DNA of 64,000 nucleotides from PALSA-894 sp034669145 (GCA_034669145.1 JAXDNY010000120.1:27247-91246), one strand, 5' to 3'. Counted from the stretch's first letter, positions 17,692-26,402 are shown. A program made the numbers and translations. Notes: generated by a model not told the origin, from the sequence alone.

Positions 17692-18207
17692 ATGACGCGG
17701 TTGTCCGCCCTCCTCGCCCGCCTGTTCGACCTGCTCGCGGTCGCGGCGGCGCTCATTCTCTTCGCGATGGTCGTGCTGGTGACCGCCGACATCGTGCTGC
17801 GCAACACGGCGCGCGTCGGCTTCGCCTGGGCGAACGAGATCACCGAATACGCGCTCTACCTGATCACGCTGCTCACCGCCCCGTGGCTGCTGCGCCGCGG
17901 GCAGCATGTGCGCATCGATATGATGCTGGTGCTGGTGCCGCCGCGCATCGCCTGGCTGATGGAAGCCGTGGCCGACATCGTGGGGCTGGCGGCAAGCCTC
18001 GTGCTGATCTGGTATGGCACGATCATGACCGTGCAGAGCGCACGGCTCGGCTCGCTCACCATCAAGAACCTGGTGTTTCCCGAGTGGTGGCTGTTGTGGC
18101 CGCTGCCGCTGTGCTTCGTGCTCCTCGCGCTCGAATTCGTGTTCCGCTTTCACCGCCTGATGGGCGCGCCGCGCACGCGGCGCATCGAAGCAACGTCCGT
18201 GGGCTGA
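17692..18207 (+). CDS. TRAP transporter small permease (DctQ type), system 2
   Basis: 171 residues with four membrane helices. WANEITEYALYLITLLTAPWLLRRGQHVRID is the conserved DctQ block. It is a standard-length small inner-membrane subunit. The large permease gene begins one base after its stop, so the two are certainly co-transcribed. The cognate binding protein is most likely the one at 16233, which lies on the same strand but is cut off by a repeat and the antisense HdeA-like gene. Confidence 0.9.
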   Translation: MTRLSALLARLFDLLAVAAALILFAMVVLVTADIVLRNTARVGFAWANEITEYALYLITLLTAPWLLRRGQHVRIDMMLVLVPPRIAWLMEAVADIVGLAASLVLIWYGTIMTVQSARLGSLTIKNLVFPEWWLLWPLPLCFVLLALEFVFRFHRLMGAPRTRRIEATSVG

Positions 18208-18208
18208 C

Positions 18209-19528
18209 ATGGGCTGGATCGAGGCAAGCCTCATTTCGTTCGGCGGCCTCGTCGCCATCATGGGGCTTGGGCTGCCGGTGGCGTTCGCGTTCCTTGCGCT
18301 GAACATCGTCGGCGCGTGGCTGTTCCTGGGTGGCGAGCCGGGCCTCACGCAACTCGCGCGCAACGCCGTGCAGTCGGTGACGAGCTTTTCGCTCACCCCG
18401 ATCCCGTTCTTCGTGCTGATGGGCGAAGTGCTGTTCCAGACTGGCGTCGCGCTGAAAGCCATCGACGCCTTCGCTCTGCTGATTCGCCGCGTGCCCGGCC
18501 GCTTGTCGGTGATCGCGATCGTCGCCGGCACGGTGTTCTCGGCCATCTCGGGCTCGACCATCGCCACCACCGCGCTGCTGGGTAGCCTGATGCTCCCGAC
18601 CATGCTGGCGCGCGGCTATGAGCCGAAGATGGCGATGGGCCCGATCATGGGCATCGGCGGCGTCGACATGCTGATCCCGCCCTCGGCGCTGACCGTGCTG
18701 CTCGGCAGCATCGCGGGAATCTCGATTTCAGGATTGCTGATCGGCGGCATCGTGCCCGGGCTGATCCTGAGCGCGCTGTTCGTCGGCTACATTATCGTGC
18801 GCGCGGTGATCGATCCGTCTCTGGCACCGAACGAGGAACTGCCGCCGGCGCAAGGGCTGTGGGAACGCTGGCGGCCGTTCCTTACCCATGTGCTCCCGCT
18901 GGTCGCAATCTTTGCCATCGTGGTCGGCGCGATGACCGGCGGCTTTGCGACACCGACCGAAGCCGCAGCACTCGGGGCCGCCGCTACCATCGCGGCCGCC
19001 ATGTGCTACCGCGCTCTCACGGTCGAGAATTTGATGAAAGCGCTGACCGGCACCGTCGCCGTGTCGGGAACCATTCTGTTCATCATTCTCGGCGCCACGA
19101 TCTTCTCGCAGGTGCTGAGCTTCTCCGGCGCCACCAACGGCATCGTGGCGCTCGTCTCCGGCCAGGGCCTGTCGGCGACCGCCGTCGTCATCGGCATGAT
19201 GCTGATCCTGCTGTTCCTCGGCTGCTTCGTCGATCAGGTGAGCATGATGCTGATCACGCTGCCGTTCTTCATGCCGCTGGTGCAGCGCCTCGACATCGAG
19301 CCGATCTGGTTCGGCGTGCTGTTTTTGATCTGCATGCAGCTCGGGCTGCTCACGCCGCCGTTCGGGCTGCTGCTCTTCACCATGAAAGGCGTCGCGCCGC
19401 CCGGCATCACAATGCAGCAGATCTATGCGGCGAGCGTGCCCTACATCGTGTTCGGCGTGCTGGTGCTGGTCGCGATCTTTCTGTTCCCGCCAATCGCCAC
19501 ATGGTTGCCGGGGGTATTGGGGAATTAA
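18209..19528 (+). CDS. TRAP transporter large permease (DctM type), system 2
   Basis: 439 residues with about 12 membrane helices. Conserved DctM blocks are FFVLMGEVLFQTGVALKAID, FSAISGSTIATTALLGSLMLPTMLARGYEPKMAMGP (positions about 112-147) and the C-terminal CMQLGLLTPPFGLLLFTMKGV. It imports an organic acid with a sodium or proton gradient together with the DctQ protein immediately upstream. Its stop is 9 bases from a family 1 dispersed repeat that probably ends the transcript. With system 1 on the other side of tcuAB, the locus carries two full TRAP importers. Confidence 0.93.
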   Translation: MGWIEASLISFGGLVAIMGLGLPVAFAFLALNIVGAWLFLGGEPGLTQLARNAVQSVTSFSLTPIPFFVLMGEVLFQTGVALKAIDAFALLIRRVPGRLSVIAIVAGTVFSAISGSTIATTALLGSLMLPTMLARGYEPKMAMGPIMGIGGVDMLIPPSALTVLLGSIAGISISGLLIGGIVPGLILSALFVGYIIVRAVIDPSLAPNEELPPAQGLWERWRPFLTHVLPLVAIFAIVVGAMTGGFATPTEAAALGAAATIAAAMCYRALTVENLMKALTGTVAVSGTILFIILGATIFSQVLSFSGATNGIVALVSGQGLSATAVVIGMMLILLFLGCFVDQVSMMLITLPFFMPLVQRLDIEPIWFGVLFLICMQLGLLTPPFGLLLFTMKGVAPPGITMQQIYAASVPYIVFGVLVLVAIFLFPPIATWLPGVLGN

Positions 19529-19537
19529 ATAACAGTC

Positions 19538-19642
19538 CTCATCCTGAGGAGCATGCGAAGCATGCGTCTCGAAGGATGGCCACAAACACCGAGCTCGCGG
19601 CCATCCTTCGAGACGCGCCCTGCGGGCGCTCCTCAGGATGAG
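19538..19642. repeat. Dispersed palindromic repeat, family 1, copy c
   Basis: It carries the outer arms CTCATCCTGAGG and CCTCAGGATGAG with the internal GGATGGCC / GGCCATCC pair. It lies between converging genes. The right arm overlaps the 3' end of iorB and provides its stop codon (TGA, bases 19633-19635 on the minus strand), as the copy at 7601 does for the PrpF-type gene. Confidence 0.9.
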
Positions 19643-21198
19643 GGTTCGAGTTGCGGCTCCTTCATCTTCTCGATCGCCGCTTCAAGCGCCGCGCCGGTAT
19701 CGTCGGCGTTCGCGGCCTTGCGCAAGGCGGCGAGTTGGGCGGCGCCGTCGGCGCGCTGAGACAGCACGGGCAACATCGCCATCAGCGCATCGAAGCACTT
19801 GCGGCCGCGCTCGTGTGTGTCGCCATAGCCCTTGACCAGATTGCGCGCGGCGGCGACTTCGACGGCGAGATCGTCGTTTGTCGCGGCGATGCGGTGCACC
19901 GTGGCAAGCCACTCCACCAGATGCGCGTTCTCGACGCTGTAGCGCAGCGAGCGGGGGCGCAGCGGCTTGAGAGACGCCACCATGTAGAGCAGCAGAAATC
20001 CGCGCAGCGATGAGGTTTTCACCACGCGGCCCTTGCGCGTGAGGCAGTCGATCAAGCCGCGCATCCATCCGGTGCGCAGGATGAACCGCCCGAGCGGCAC
20101 CGGCAGCGTGTCGGCGATTTCCTGTGTGCGCGGGTGCATGAACTCGGCGATTTCGAGAATCTGGCCGTCGTTGACGCGCACTTCCTCGCGCACGCGATCG
20201 AAACGCGACGGACGGATTTTCAGTTCGGCGACGCGGATCGTGTCCTCGTAAGCCATGCCGAGCGCGAGCTGGCGTGCGGTCTCAGTGATCAGGCGGCCGT
20301 CCTTGTCGGCCCCCGCAACGGGCGCGAGGCGATCGAGATAAAGCCGCGCATACGCGAGGCCCTGATAGTCCGCCGTCCGCTCAATGCCCGCGCGGACGAT
20401 CGCGCGGGCGGCCGGCGGGAATTTTTTCGCCTCATCCAGCAGTTCCGCAGGAACCGGCCTGTGCGGCGGCGCTCTGGTGGGTGTCTCGTCCGAATCCTGC
20501 CCATCGAGTGTCGGTGGCGGAAGCGTCCCGGCCGGCGTCTTCACGGTCGCCTCACCGGCGGTGGTGGCCTCGAAGCCGGCCGTGAAGGCGGCCAAGCTGG
20601 CCGCAATGCCCTTGCCGCCGCGCCGGATCGCGCCTTCGAACGCCTGGCGCGGGAACGGCAGCACGCCCGCGCCCGCGATGGCGCCGAACAGTACCGCCGA
20701 GATCACGCTGCCCATCGCCTCGGCGATCGCCGCCATGTCGAAGGCGTGCATGATCTTGGCGGCCGAGCGGCAGGCCTCGATGAGTTTCCCGGCATCGACG
20801 CGGCCGTCGGCCATCGCGATCCGCTCGGTCATCGAGAACACGCGGTTGATCGAGGCGATCAGCGTGGTGCGGTCGGGGGTGATCAGTCCGCGCTGGATCG
20901 CGCGGCCCGCCTCCATCAGTTCGGACGCGATCACGATGTCCACGTCGCCCGGCACCGGCATCAGCGCCAGCACCGGCTCGTGCGCGGCCGTGATTCCCGC
21001 GCGCGGATAAAGCTCCAGATAATAGATCGTCGCGCCGGTGCGCTGCGCGACGCCGGGCACCGAGGTGAGCTGCGCGATATAGCGATTGCTCTCGGCGAGA
21101 TCGACGATCCAGTCGGCGAGCACGCCGCCGCCCTCGCCGCCCATCGCCAGGATCGCGATGGTGATCGGGCGGGGCCGCTGCGGAAACGGCGCGTTCAT
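19633..21198 (-). CDS. iorB: Indolepyruvate ferredoxin oxidoreductase beta subunit, extended form
   Basis: 521 residues from the ATG at 21198. The first 190 residues are the pyruvate/ketoisovalerate oxidoreductase gamma-type domain (ITIAILAMGGEGGGVLADWI, then SVPGVAQRTGATIYYLEL). The remaining part, about residues 250-515, is a C-terminal extension seen in proteobacterial IorB-like proteins whose function I do not know. It works with IorA to oxidise arylpyruvates to aryl-acetyl-CoA using ferredoxin. It overlaps iorA by 4 bases. The last codons and the TGA stop lie in a dispersed repeat, so the C-terminal tail (EPSS) is repeat-derived. Confidence 0.88.
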   Translation of the reverse strand: MNAPFPQRPRPITIAILAMGGEGGGVLADWIVDLAESNRYIAQLTSVPGVAQRTGATIYYLELYPRAGITAAHEPVLALMPVPGDVDIVIASELMEAGRAIQRGLITPDRTTLIASINRVFSMTERIAMADGRVDAGKLIEACRSAAKIMHAFDMAAIAEAMGSVISAVLFGAIAGAGVLPFPRQAFEGAIRRGGKGIAASLAAFTAGFEATTAGEATVKTPAGTLPPPTLDGQDSDETPTRAPPHRPVPAELLDEAKKFPPAARAIVRAGIERTADYQGLAYARLYLDRLAPVAGADKDGRLITETARQLALGMAYEDTIRVAELKIRPSRFDRVREEVRVNDGQILEIAEFMHPRTQEIADTLPVPLGRFILRTGWMRGLIDCLTRKGRVVKTSSLRGFLLLYMVASLKPLRPRSLRYSVENAHLVEWLATVHRIAATNDDLAVEVAAARNLVKGYGDTHERGRKCFDALMAMLPVLSQRADGAAQLAALRKAANADDTGAALEAAIEKMKEPQLEPSS

Positions 21199-23345
21199 GC
21201 TGCTGCTGCGAATTGCCGGGCGGCAATGCGCCGTTGCAGGAAGCCGATGACGGCGCCACGCAGCTTCGCCTTGAACCGGTCCCAGCGGCTCGGGTTGTTG
21301 ATGATCGAGGCGCGATAGAACGACGGACACAGCACCGCCGCATGCGCGACCTCGCCGCACAGCCCGCAGCCGACGCAGGAGTTGATCACCTTGGTGACCG
21401 GCTCGGTGCGCAGCGGGTCTGGGTTCGGCGCGACAGTCAGCGACGGGCAGCCCGACAGCCGGATGCACGAATGATCGCCCGTGCAGGTATCGGCATCGAC
21501 GCCGAAGCGCTCGCGCACCACGCGCTCGCCGTCATGAATCGCCTTCGCCATCAGCGGGCGCTCGCGGCGCTGCTTGTTCAGCATGCATTCCGATTGCGCC
21601 ACGATGACCTTGGGGCCCTTTTCCTTGGTGGTCAGCGCCTCGCGCAGCGTGTCGCGCATCTGCCCGACGTCGTAGGTATGCGTGATGGTGCGCACCCACT
21701 CGACGCCGACGCCGCGCACCGCCTTCTCGATCGAATTGTGGGTCGAGCGGATCTTGTTGTCGGCGTTCGAGGACAGCACGTCCTGCCCGCCGGTCGCCGA
21801 GGTGTAGCCGTTGTCGACGATGACATGGACATTGTCCGACTTGTTGAACACCGCGTTGCCGATCGAGGAGGTGAGCCCGTTGTGCCAGAAGCCGCCATCG
21901 CCGAGGAATGCGATCGCCCGCCTGTCGGCCTTCGCGTTGAACGCGGAGGCGCCCGCGCCGCCGAGGCCGTAGCCCATGGTGGTCGCGCCGATGTTGAATG
22001 GCGGCAGGATCGAGAACAGGTGGCAGCCGATGTCGCAGGATACGTGATGGGCGCCCAATTCGCGCTCGACCAGCTTCAGCGCGGTGAAGATCGGCCGTTC
22101 GGGACAGCCGGTGCAAAACGACGGCGGGCGTGGGTGCACGTTGTGCTCGATTGCCTTCGCGGCGGCGGCGATGCGCACCGCGCCCTCGTTCGAGGGCGGC
22201 GCATCGTTCAGCGCATCCGGCCGCCAGGTGCGCACGAACGCCTTCACGCCGTCGCGCACCACGCCGCCGGTATATTCGCCGGCCATCGGCAGCATGCCCT
22301 TGCCTTCGATCTGCGTCTGGATGTCGGCCCGGCGCAGAATGGTGTTCACCGCCTGCTCGATGAATTCGGGCTGGCCTTCCTCGACGATCAGGATCGCCCG
22401 CTTGCCTTGCGCGAAACGAACGAGCTCGCGGTCGATCAGCGGATAGGTCACGTTGAGCACGTAGAGCGGCACGCGCGAATGCCCGAGCGGGTCGGCAAGG
22501 CCGGCGAGTTCCAGAGCGCGCAGCGTAGTGTTGTACATGCCTCCCTGCAGCACGATGCCGATGTCGGTGAGATCGCCGTCGAAGAATTCGTTGAGCTTGT
22601 TGTCCTCGATGAACTTCACCGCGGCCGGCCAGCGCGTCTCGATCTTTTCCTTCTCGTGCAGATAGCTCGCGGGCGGCAGCACGATGCGGTCGGTCTGGCG
22701 GCGGGGATTCTCCATCGCGTGCTTTAGCGTGTAGGATGGCCGCACGTTGTCTTTCGTCTCGAAGCGGCCGTGCACATGGCAGGCACGGATGCGCACTTCC
22801 AGCATCACCGGCGTGTTCGTGGCTTCGGACAGCGCGAAGCCCTGCTTCACGGCGTTGACGATGCTCGGCAGGTTCGGGCGCGGGTCGAGCAGCCAGATCT
22901 GCGATTTCATCGCGAACGGATGCACCCGCTCCTGCATGATCGAGGAGCCTTCGCCATAGTCCTCGCCGATGATGATCAGCGCGCCGCCGGTGACGCCGCC
23001 GGAGGCAAGATTCGAGAGTGCGTCGGACGCGACATTGACGCCGACGATCGATTTGAAGGTGACGGCGCCGCGCAGCGGATAGTTCACCGAGGCCGCGAGC
23101 GTTGCCGCAGCCGTCGCCTCGTTCGCCGAGTTCTCGAAATGGACGCCAAGCTCGGCCAGGATGTCGTTTGCGTCGGCCAGCACGTCCATCAGGTGCGAGA
23201 TCGGCGCACCCTGATAGCCCGCGACGTAGGACACACCGGATTCGAGCAGCGCCTTGGTGATGGCCAGAATGCCTTCGCCGCGGAATTCCGCGCCGGCGCC
23301 GAGTTTCAGCTTCTCGACTTCTTGCTCAAACGAACGTTCGGCCAT
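21195..23345 (-). CDS. iorA: Indolepyruvate ferredoxin oxidoreductase alpha subunit
   Basis: 716 residues from the ATG at 23345, with GGAG 8 bases upstream. The N-terminal pyrimidine-binding domain (YVAGYQGAPISHLMD) is followed by a middle domain. A thiamine diphosphate domain comes next (FCTGCPERPIFTAL, then FLGDGGFWHNGLTSSIGNAVFN near residue 490, matching the GDG...N cofactor motif). The C-terminus has cysteine clusters CTGDHSCIRLSGC and CVGCGLCGEVAHAAVLC for iron-sulfur centres. The enzyme decarboxylates indolepyruvate and related 2-oxo acids. It forms a two-gene operon with iorB. Confidence 0.93.
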   Translation of the reverse strand: MAERSFEQEVEKLKLGAGAEFRGEGILAITKALLESGVSYVAGYQGAPISHLMDVLADANDILAELGVHFENSANEATAAATLAASVNYPLRGAVTFKSIVGVNVASDALSNLASGGVTGGALIIIGEDYGEGSSIMQERVHPFAMKSQIWLLDPRPNLPSIVNAVKQGFALSEATNTPVMLEVRIRACHVHGRFETKDNVRPSYTLKHAMENPRRQTDRIVLPPASYLHEKEKIETRWPAAVKFIEDNKLNEFFDGDLTDIGIVLQGGMYNTTLRALELAGLADPLGHSRVPLYVLNVTYPLIDRELVRFAQGKRAILIVEEGQPEFIEQAVNTILRRADIQTQIEGKGMLPMAGEYTGGVVRDGVKAFVRTWRPDALNDAPPSNEGAVRIAAAAKAIEHNVHPRPPSFCTGCPERPIFTALKLVERELGAHHVSCDIGCHLFSILPPFNIGATTMGYGLGGAGASAFNAKADRRAIAFLGDGGFWHNGLTSSIGNAVFNKSDNVHVIVDNGYTSATGGQDVLSSNADNKIRSTHNSIEKAVRGVGVEWVRTITHTYDVGQMRDTLREALTTKEKGPKVIVAQSECMLNKQRRERPLMAKAIHDGERVVRERFGVDADTCTGDHSCIRLSGCPSLTVAPNPDPLRTEPVTKVINSCVGCGLCGEVAHAAVLCPSFYRASIINNPSRWDRFKAKLRGAVIGFLQRRIAARQFAAAA

Positions 23346-23453
23346 AGGTACTCCGTCGCCCGGCACAACTGGTGCGCCGAAAATGGAGCTTACCCTAAAT
23401 CGCCGGGTCCGAGGGTACGACTATTTTCTGGAATGTCCGGTGCCCGGTCGAGC

Positions 23454-23645
23454 TTAAGCGGCGCGTTGCCGGGCAATTCCGCCGGTCCCAAGCGCGTTCG
23501 GCTCACACATCGTTGCATAGCAATAGAGACGCCCGTCATCGCCGACGATCGCCTCGGACACGCCTGCGCGGATGACGAAGGGCTGGCCGCAGCCTGCGCA
23601 GGTCTTCGGCGTTCCTTTCAGAAAGTAGGGAGAGATGACTGCCAT
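23454..23645 (-). CDS. Small protein with paired cysteines (zinc-ribbon-like)
   Basis: 63 residues. The cysteine pattern is CAGC near residue 16 and CYATMC near residue 42, which could bind zinc or iron; no other motif is recognised. The ATG at 23645 is 7 bases after the stop of the 40-residue membrane peptide gene upstream, with GGAGG-like GTGAGGACACC spacing, so the two are co-transcribed. A GTGA-N6-TCAC palindrome precedes that pair. Function unknown. Confidence 0.7.
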   Translation of the reverse strand: MAVISPYFLKGTPKTCAGCGQPFVIRAGVSEAIVGDDGRLYCYATMCEPNALGTGGIARQRAA

Positions 23646-23652
23646 GGTGTCC

Positions 23653-23775
23653 TCACGAATTCTGGATGATCAGGAACGCGACGGCGAGGATCGAGAAAAT
23701 TCCGAGCGCCGGTGTCATGTCGATCTCGGGAGTGCGGTATCCGCCGAGACGAAACGCTGCGTGCACTTGCCACAT
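23653..23775 (-). CDS. 40-residue single-helix membrane peptide
   Basis: A 40-residue frame from the ATG at 23775, preceded by AGGAGCAGG. The first 20 residues are polar (MWQVHAAFRLGGYRTPEIDM). The second half, TPALGIFSILAVAFLIIQNS, is one membrane span. It is followed at 7 bases by the cysteine-pair protein gene, and a CRP-like palindrome sits 64 bases upstream of the ATG. The good ribosome site, the coupling and the promoter element argue that it is real despite its size. Function unknown; it may modulate a membrane partner. Confidence 0.65.
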   Translation of the reverse strand: MWQVHAAFRLGGYRTPEIDMTPALGIFSILAVAFLIIQNS

Positions 23776-23838
23776 GGTCCTGCTCCTCGCAGTAAGAAGA
23801 TTTCGAGGGCATCTTCTCCGATCCGAGGGGATACGTTC

Positions 23839-23852
23839 GTGAACTGCGTCAC
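23839..23852 (-). promoter_or_regulatory. CRP-like operator GTGA-N6-TCAC, site A
   Basis: The palindrome is GTGAACTGCGTCAC; extended on the minus strand it reads AATGTGACGCAGTTCACGAA, close to the enterobacterial CRP consensus. It is 64-77 bases upstream of the 40-residue peptide ATG. A hexamer GAAGAT on the minus strand (23816-23811) lies 29.5 bases from the centre, which would put the site at -41.5. Confidence 0.65.
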
Positions 23853-23856
23853 ATTC

Positions 23857-25704
23857 TCAAATATTTGTCGCAAGAATTGCCGCCAGCGCGGCGTTCTCCT
23901 GTCCGGCAAGCTCATCGATCTGGCGGCGGCACCATTGATACGACGCCTCGAAAACAGCGGAGTGGTGGTCGAAATCCATCAGATTGGCGCCAGGAAAGAC
24001 CGGCACCGTCAGAACCAGATCGAGCGGGCCGGGCGACAGCGAATCCGCTGTCTGATGCCGGCCGAGGCAGCGCTGAAGCACGTTCACGGGACTGGGAACG
24101 TCGGGTAGCCGGCGGCGGCCCGACGGCGTGAGCATGTGGCGGAACAGCCCCCAGCGTCCCGGAATGCTCGCGTAATCCACCTCGAACCGTTGCGGCATTG
24201 CGCGCGTCCCGAAATGCACGACCAGATTCGGCCCCGCCTTGAGCGCCTTCATCGGCCGCAACGGAATATTGTCGATCACCGCCCCATCGACGAGCATCCG
24301 TCCATCCTCGGTGAACACCGGCGGCAAGATCGCGGGGAGCGAGCCGGACGCCCGCACGGCCCTCCAGAGCGGGCCGCGGCGAAGCAGGCAGAGCGCCTCG
24401 CCGGAGTCATCGAGCACCGTCGCCACCGCGAAATAGGGGCGCCACGCGTCTTCAATGTCGGCGCCGCCGAACTGGCGCCGCAGCGCCTCATCGAAGGCAA
24501 TATGGTCGAGCAGCCCGTAACGCGGAAAAGTCAGGCGCTTGAAGCCGCGGCTGGTCACGAACACGTCGTGAGTGCGCCGGTCGACCTCCTCGGGGCTTAG
24601 CAGCAACGCAAAGCCGCCCAGCATCGCAGCGCCGACGCTGGTTCCGCCCAGAAAATCGAACGTCATGCCGCGTTCGGCGAACGCCTTGAACACGCCGATA
24701 TGGGACGGGCCAAAACCGCCGCCCCCGGCCGCCACATAGCCAGTCGCGCGTCCGGTCAGGAAGCGATGCAGGCTCGCGACATCCCGATCGTCCTCGAGCG
24801 ACACGTGTTGGTGGAGTGCCACATCCCGTTCGCTCAGCCAGGCAGCCGTTCCCTCGACCGAACCGCTCCGGCGTTCGTGCAGGCGCACAAGCCGGCGGCG
24901 CGACGGGGGGTGAGTCGCGTAGGCGAAGGCCTCGATGGGACTGGGCGGTTCGGCCGCCGCTCCCGAAACGACGACGAGGACCTGGTCGGCCTGACGGATG
25001 GCCTTGCGTGTCCAGTCGCCGAGCGTTTCGCCCGCCACATACACGATCAGTTCGTAGTCGAGTTCGATGGCATTGAGCCAGTCGCTCACCGCCGAGTCGT
25101 TGAGTTCGCTGTTGGGGAATTGGCCTTTCAGGTCGCTCTCGCAAAGCATGCGACCCTTCCCGTTGCGCTCGACAAGACGCCGAAGGCGATCATGGAAGCT
25201 CTGCGGTACCGGCTGGCTTCCGCCTGCGACGACCGCCACGGTGCGCGCCGCCACGGCGCGCTGCTCGTTTGCGATCCGCGTGTTGGCGGCGGCCAGTCTG
25301 CGGGCGAGCGTACGCAGCAAGGTCTGATAGATCGCCGGCACCCGCCGTGCGATGTCGTCGAACGATGTGCGATCGAGCTCGATGACAACCGAATCGCGCG
25401 CCGCCACGATCGTGGCGGTCCGCGGAACGCGAGCGAAAAAACCGATCTCGCCGATCGGCTCGCCTACTCCGATTTCGTTGATCGCGCTCGTCTGTCCCTC
25501 GATCCACACCTCGAAGCGGCCGGAGACGACGAGATAGACCGAGTCCGACTCCGCGCCCTGGCGGACCAGGCTCTCGCCGCGAAGCAGATTGTGGACCTTC
25601 GTTCGCGGTGAGATTTCGGCGAGTTGATCGTCGGAGAGCTCGTGGAACAGCGCTGCCGAGCGAAGCAATCTCGTTGCATTCGGCACGCTCGGATCGCTTG
25701 CCAT
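23857..25704 (-). CDS. Patatin-like phospholipase with N-terminal cyclic-nucleotide-binding domain
   Basis: 615 residues. Residues 10-130 form a cyclic-nucleotide-binding domain with a full phosphate-binding cassette (GEPIGEIGFFARVPRTATIV, positions 81-100, including R95-T96-A97). Residues about 320-500 are a patatin domain with glycine-rich GGGGFGPSHIG, nucleophile S356 in GGTSVGAA and D473 in LVDGAVIDN, the Ser-Asp dyad. This is the layout of neuropathy-target-esterase-type lysophospholipases. A cyclic nucleotide probably gates lipid hydrolysis. There is no signal peptide. It is the last gene of a run with the small genes at 25795 and 26097 and sits near a Crp regulator and an adenylate cyclase. 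Confidence 0.9.
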   Translation of the reverse strand: MASDPSVPNATRLLRSAALFHELSDDQLAEISPRTKVHNLLRGESLVRQGAESDSVYLVVSGRFEVWIEGQTSAINEIGVGEPIGEIGFFARVPRTATIVAARDSVVIELDRTSFDDIARRVPAIYQTLLRTLARRLAAANTRIANEQRAVAARTVAVVAGGSQPVPQSFHDRLRRLVERNGKGRMLCESDLKGQFPNSELNDSAVSDWLNAIELDYELIVYVAGETLGDWTRKAIRQADQVLVVVSGAAAEPPSPIEAFAYATHPPSRRRLVRLHERRSGSVEGTAAWLSERDVALHQHVSLEDDRDVASLHRFLTGRATGYVAAGGGGFGPSHIGVFKAFAERGMTFDFLGGTSVGAAMLGGFALLLSPEEVDRRTHDVFVTSRGFKRLTFPRYGLLDHIAFDEALRRQFGGADIEDAWRPYFAVATVLDDSGEALCLLRRGPLWRAVRASGSLPAILPPVFTEDGRMLVDGAVIDNIPLRPMKALKAGPNLVVHFGTRAMPQRFEVDYASIPGRWGLFRHMLTPSGRRRLPDVPSPVNVLQRCLGRHQTADSLSPGPLDLVLTVPVFPGANLMDFDHHSAVFEASYQWCRRQIDELAGQENAALAAILATNI

Positions 25705-25794
25705 CGTGGTTCGCCGGCGCTTCCACCCTCCGGCATCCTTGCAGACTGGCTTGGTGCGGGCAAATTCGGCGCGCGCCCGCTGCCGGCAATGCGA

Positions 25795-26019
25795 TCACTT
25801 GGCGCGATTTGAATAGAACTCCTTGAATACCCGACGCGGAATGTCGGAGCGGGCTGTGCCTTCATGCGCAAGGGCTGTGTCGCTCTCGTGCTTCAGGCTC
25901 ACGTAGTGTTTTTCCGCCGCAATCGCCCGGCGATACTCGATGACGATGCCGGCACAGACCACCGCCAAGGCGTGCAGATAGCCCGGTCGCGACTCGTGGA
26001 CTTCGGCGATGTCGACCAT
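25795..26019 (-). CDS. 74-residue protein of unknown function
   Basis: 74 residues from the ATG at 26019 with GGGAGAG 6 bases upstream. It contains a moderately hydrophobic stretch (YLHALAVVCAGIVIEYRRA) that might be a membrane-associated helix, then a charged tail. I do not recognise a family. It lies 77 bases downstream of a 77-residue exported protein gene and 90 bases upstream of the cNMP-patatin gene on the same strand, so a common transcript from CRP-like site B is plausible. Confidence 0.65.
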   Translation of the reverse strand: MVDIAEVHESRPGYLHALAVVCAGIVIEYRRAIAAEKHYVSLKHESDTALAHEGTARSDIPRRVFKEFYSNRAK

Positions 26020-26096
26020 GGCTATCTCTCCCTGAAATGGTCTGTCATTTGCACTTGAAGACGAAGCAGCAAAACGAAGCAGTGAAACGGGGCAGC

Positions 26097-26330
26097 CTAT
26101 TTGCCGCTGAGTTTCGGAAGAACGGCTTTGGCGTCATAGTTCTGCGGCAGGGTGCCGAACCCCGGGATCGAGTCGGGTTTCGTGAAATCCCAAGAATTCT
26201 CGGTGAGGCTGAGCAGTATGCCGGCTTTGGCGACATCAACAGATGCGCTCGCTTCCTGCGCGCCGCTGGGGCCAATCGTTGAAATCAGGATCGCGATGGC
26301 GAGAGCGCCGATACCTTGCTTGACTGACAT
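26097..26330 (-). CDS. 77-residue exported protein
   Basis: 77 residues from the ATG at 26330, preceded by a perfect AGGAGG. The signal peptide MSVKQGIGALAIAILISTIG ends near SGAQ. The mature part of about 50 residues contains ENSWDFTKPDSIPGFGTLPQ and no cysteine. No family is recognised. A GTGA-N6-TCAC palindrome is 59 bases upstream, so it is a predicted target of a CRP-type activator. It may be the first gene of a transcript running through the 74-residue gene into the cNMP-patatin gene. Confidence 0.75.
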   Translation of the reverse strand: MSVKQGIGALAIAILISTIGPSGAQEASASVDVAKAGILLSLTENSWDFTKPDSIPGFGTLPQNYDAKAVLPKLSGK

Positions 26331-26388
26331 GACATCCTCCTCTGTGTTCGGGTGTTGATGTCAGTAGCGCGCGATCCTTTAGCTCAGC

Positions 26389-26402
26389 GTGAGCCACGTC
26401 AC
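26389..26402 (-). promoter_or_regulatory. CRP-like operator GTGA-N6-TCAC, site B
   Basis: The palindrome is GTGAGCCACGTCAC, 59-72 bases upstream of the 77-residue exported protein gene. The -10 hexamer at the class II distance (TACTGA, minus strand 26366-26361) is a poor match, so the exact start is less certain than for sites C and D. Confidence 0.6.
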
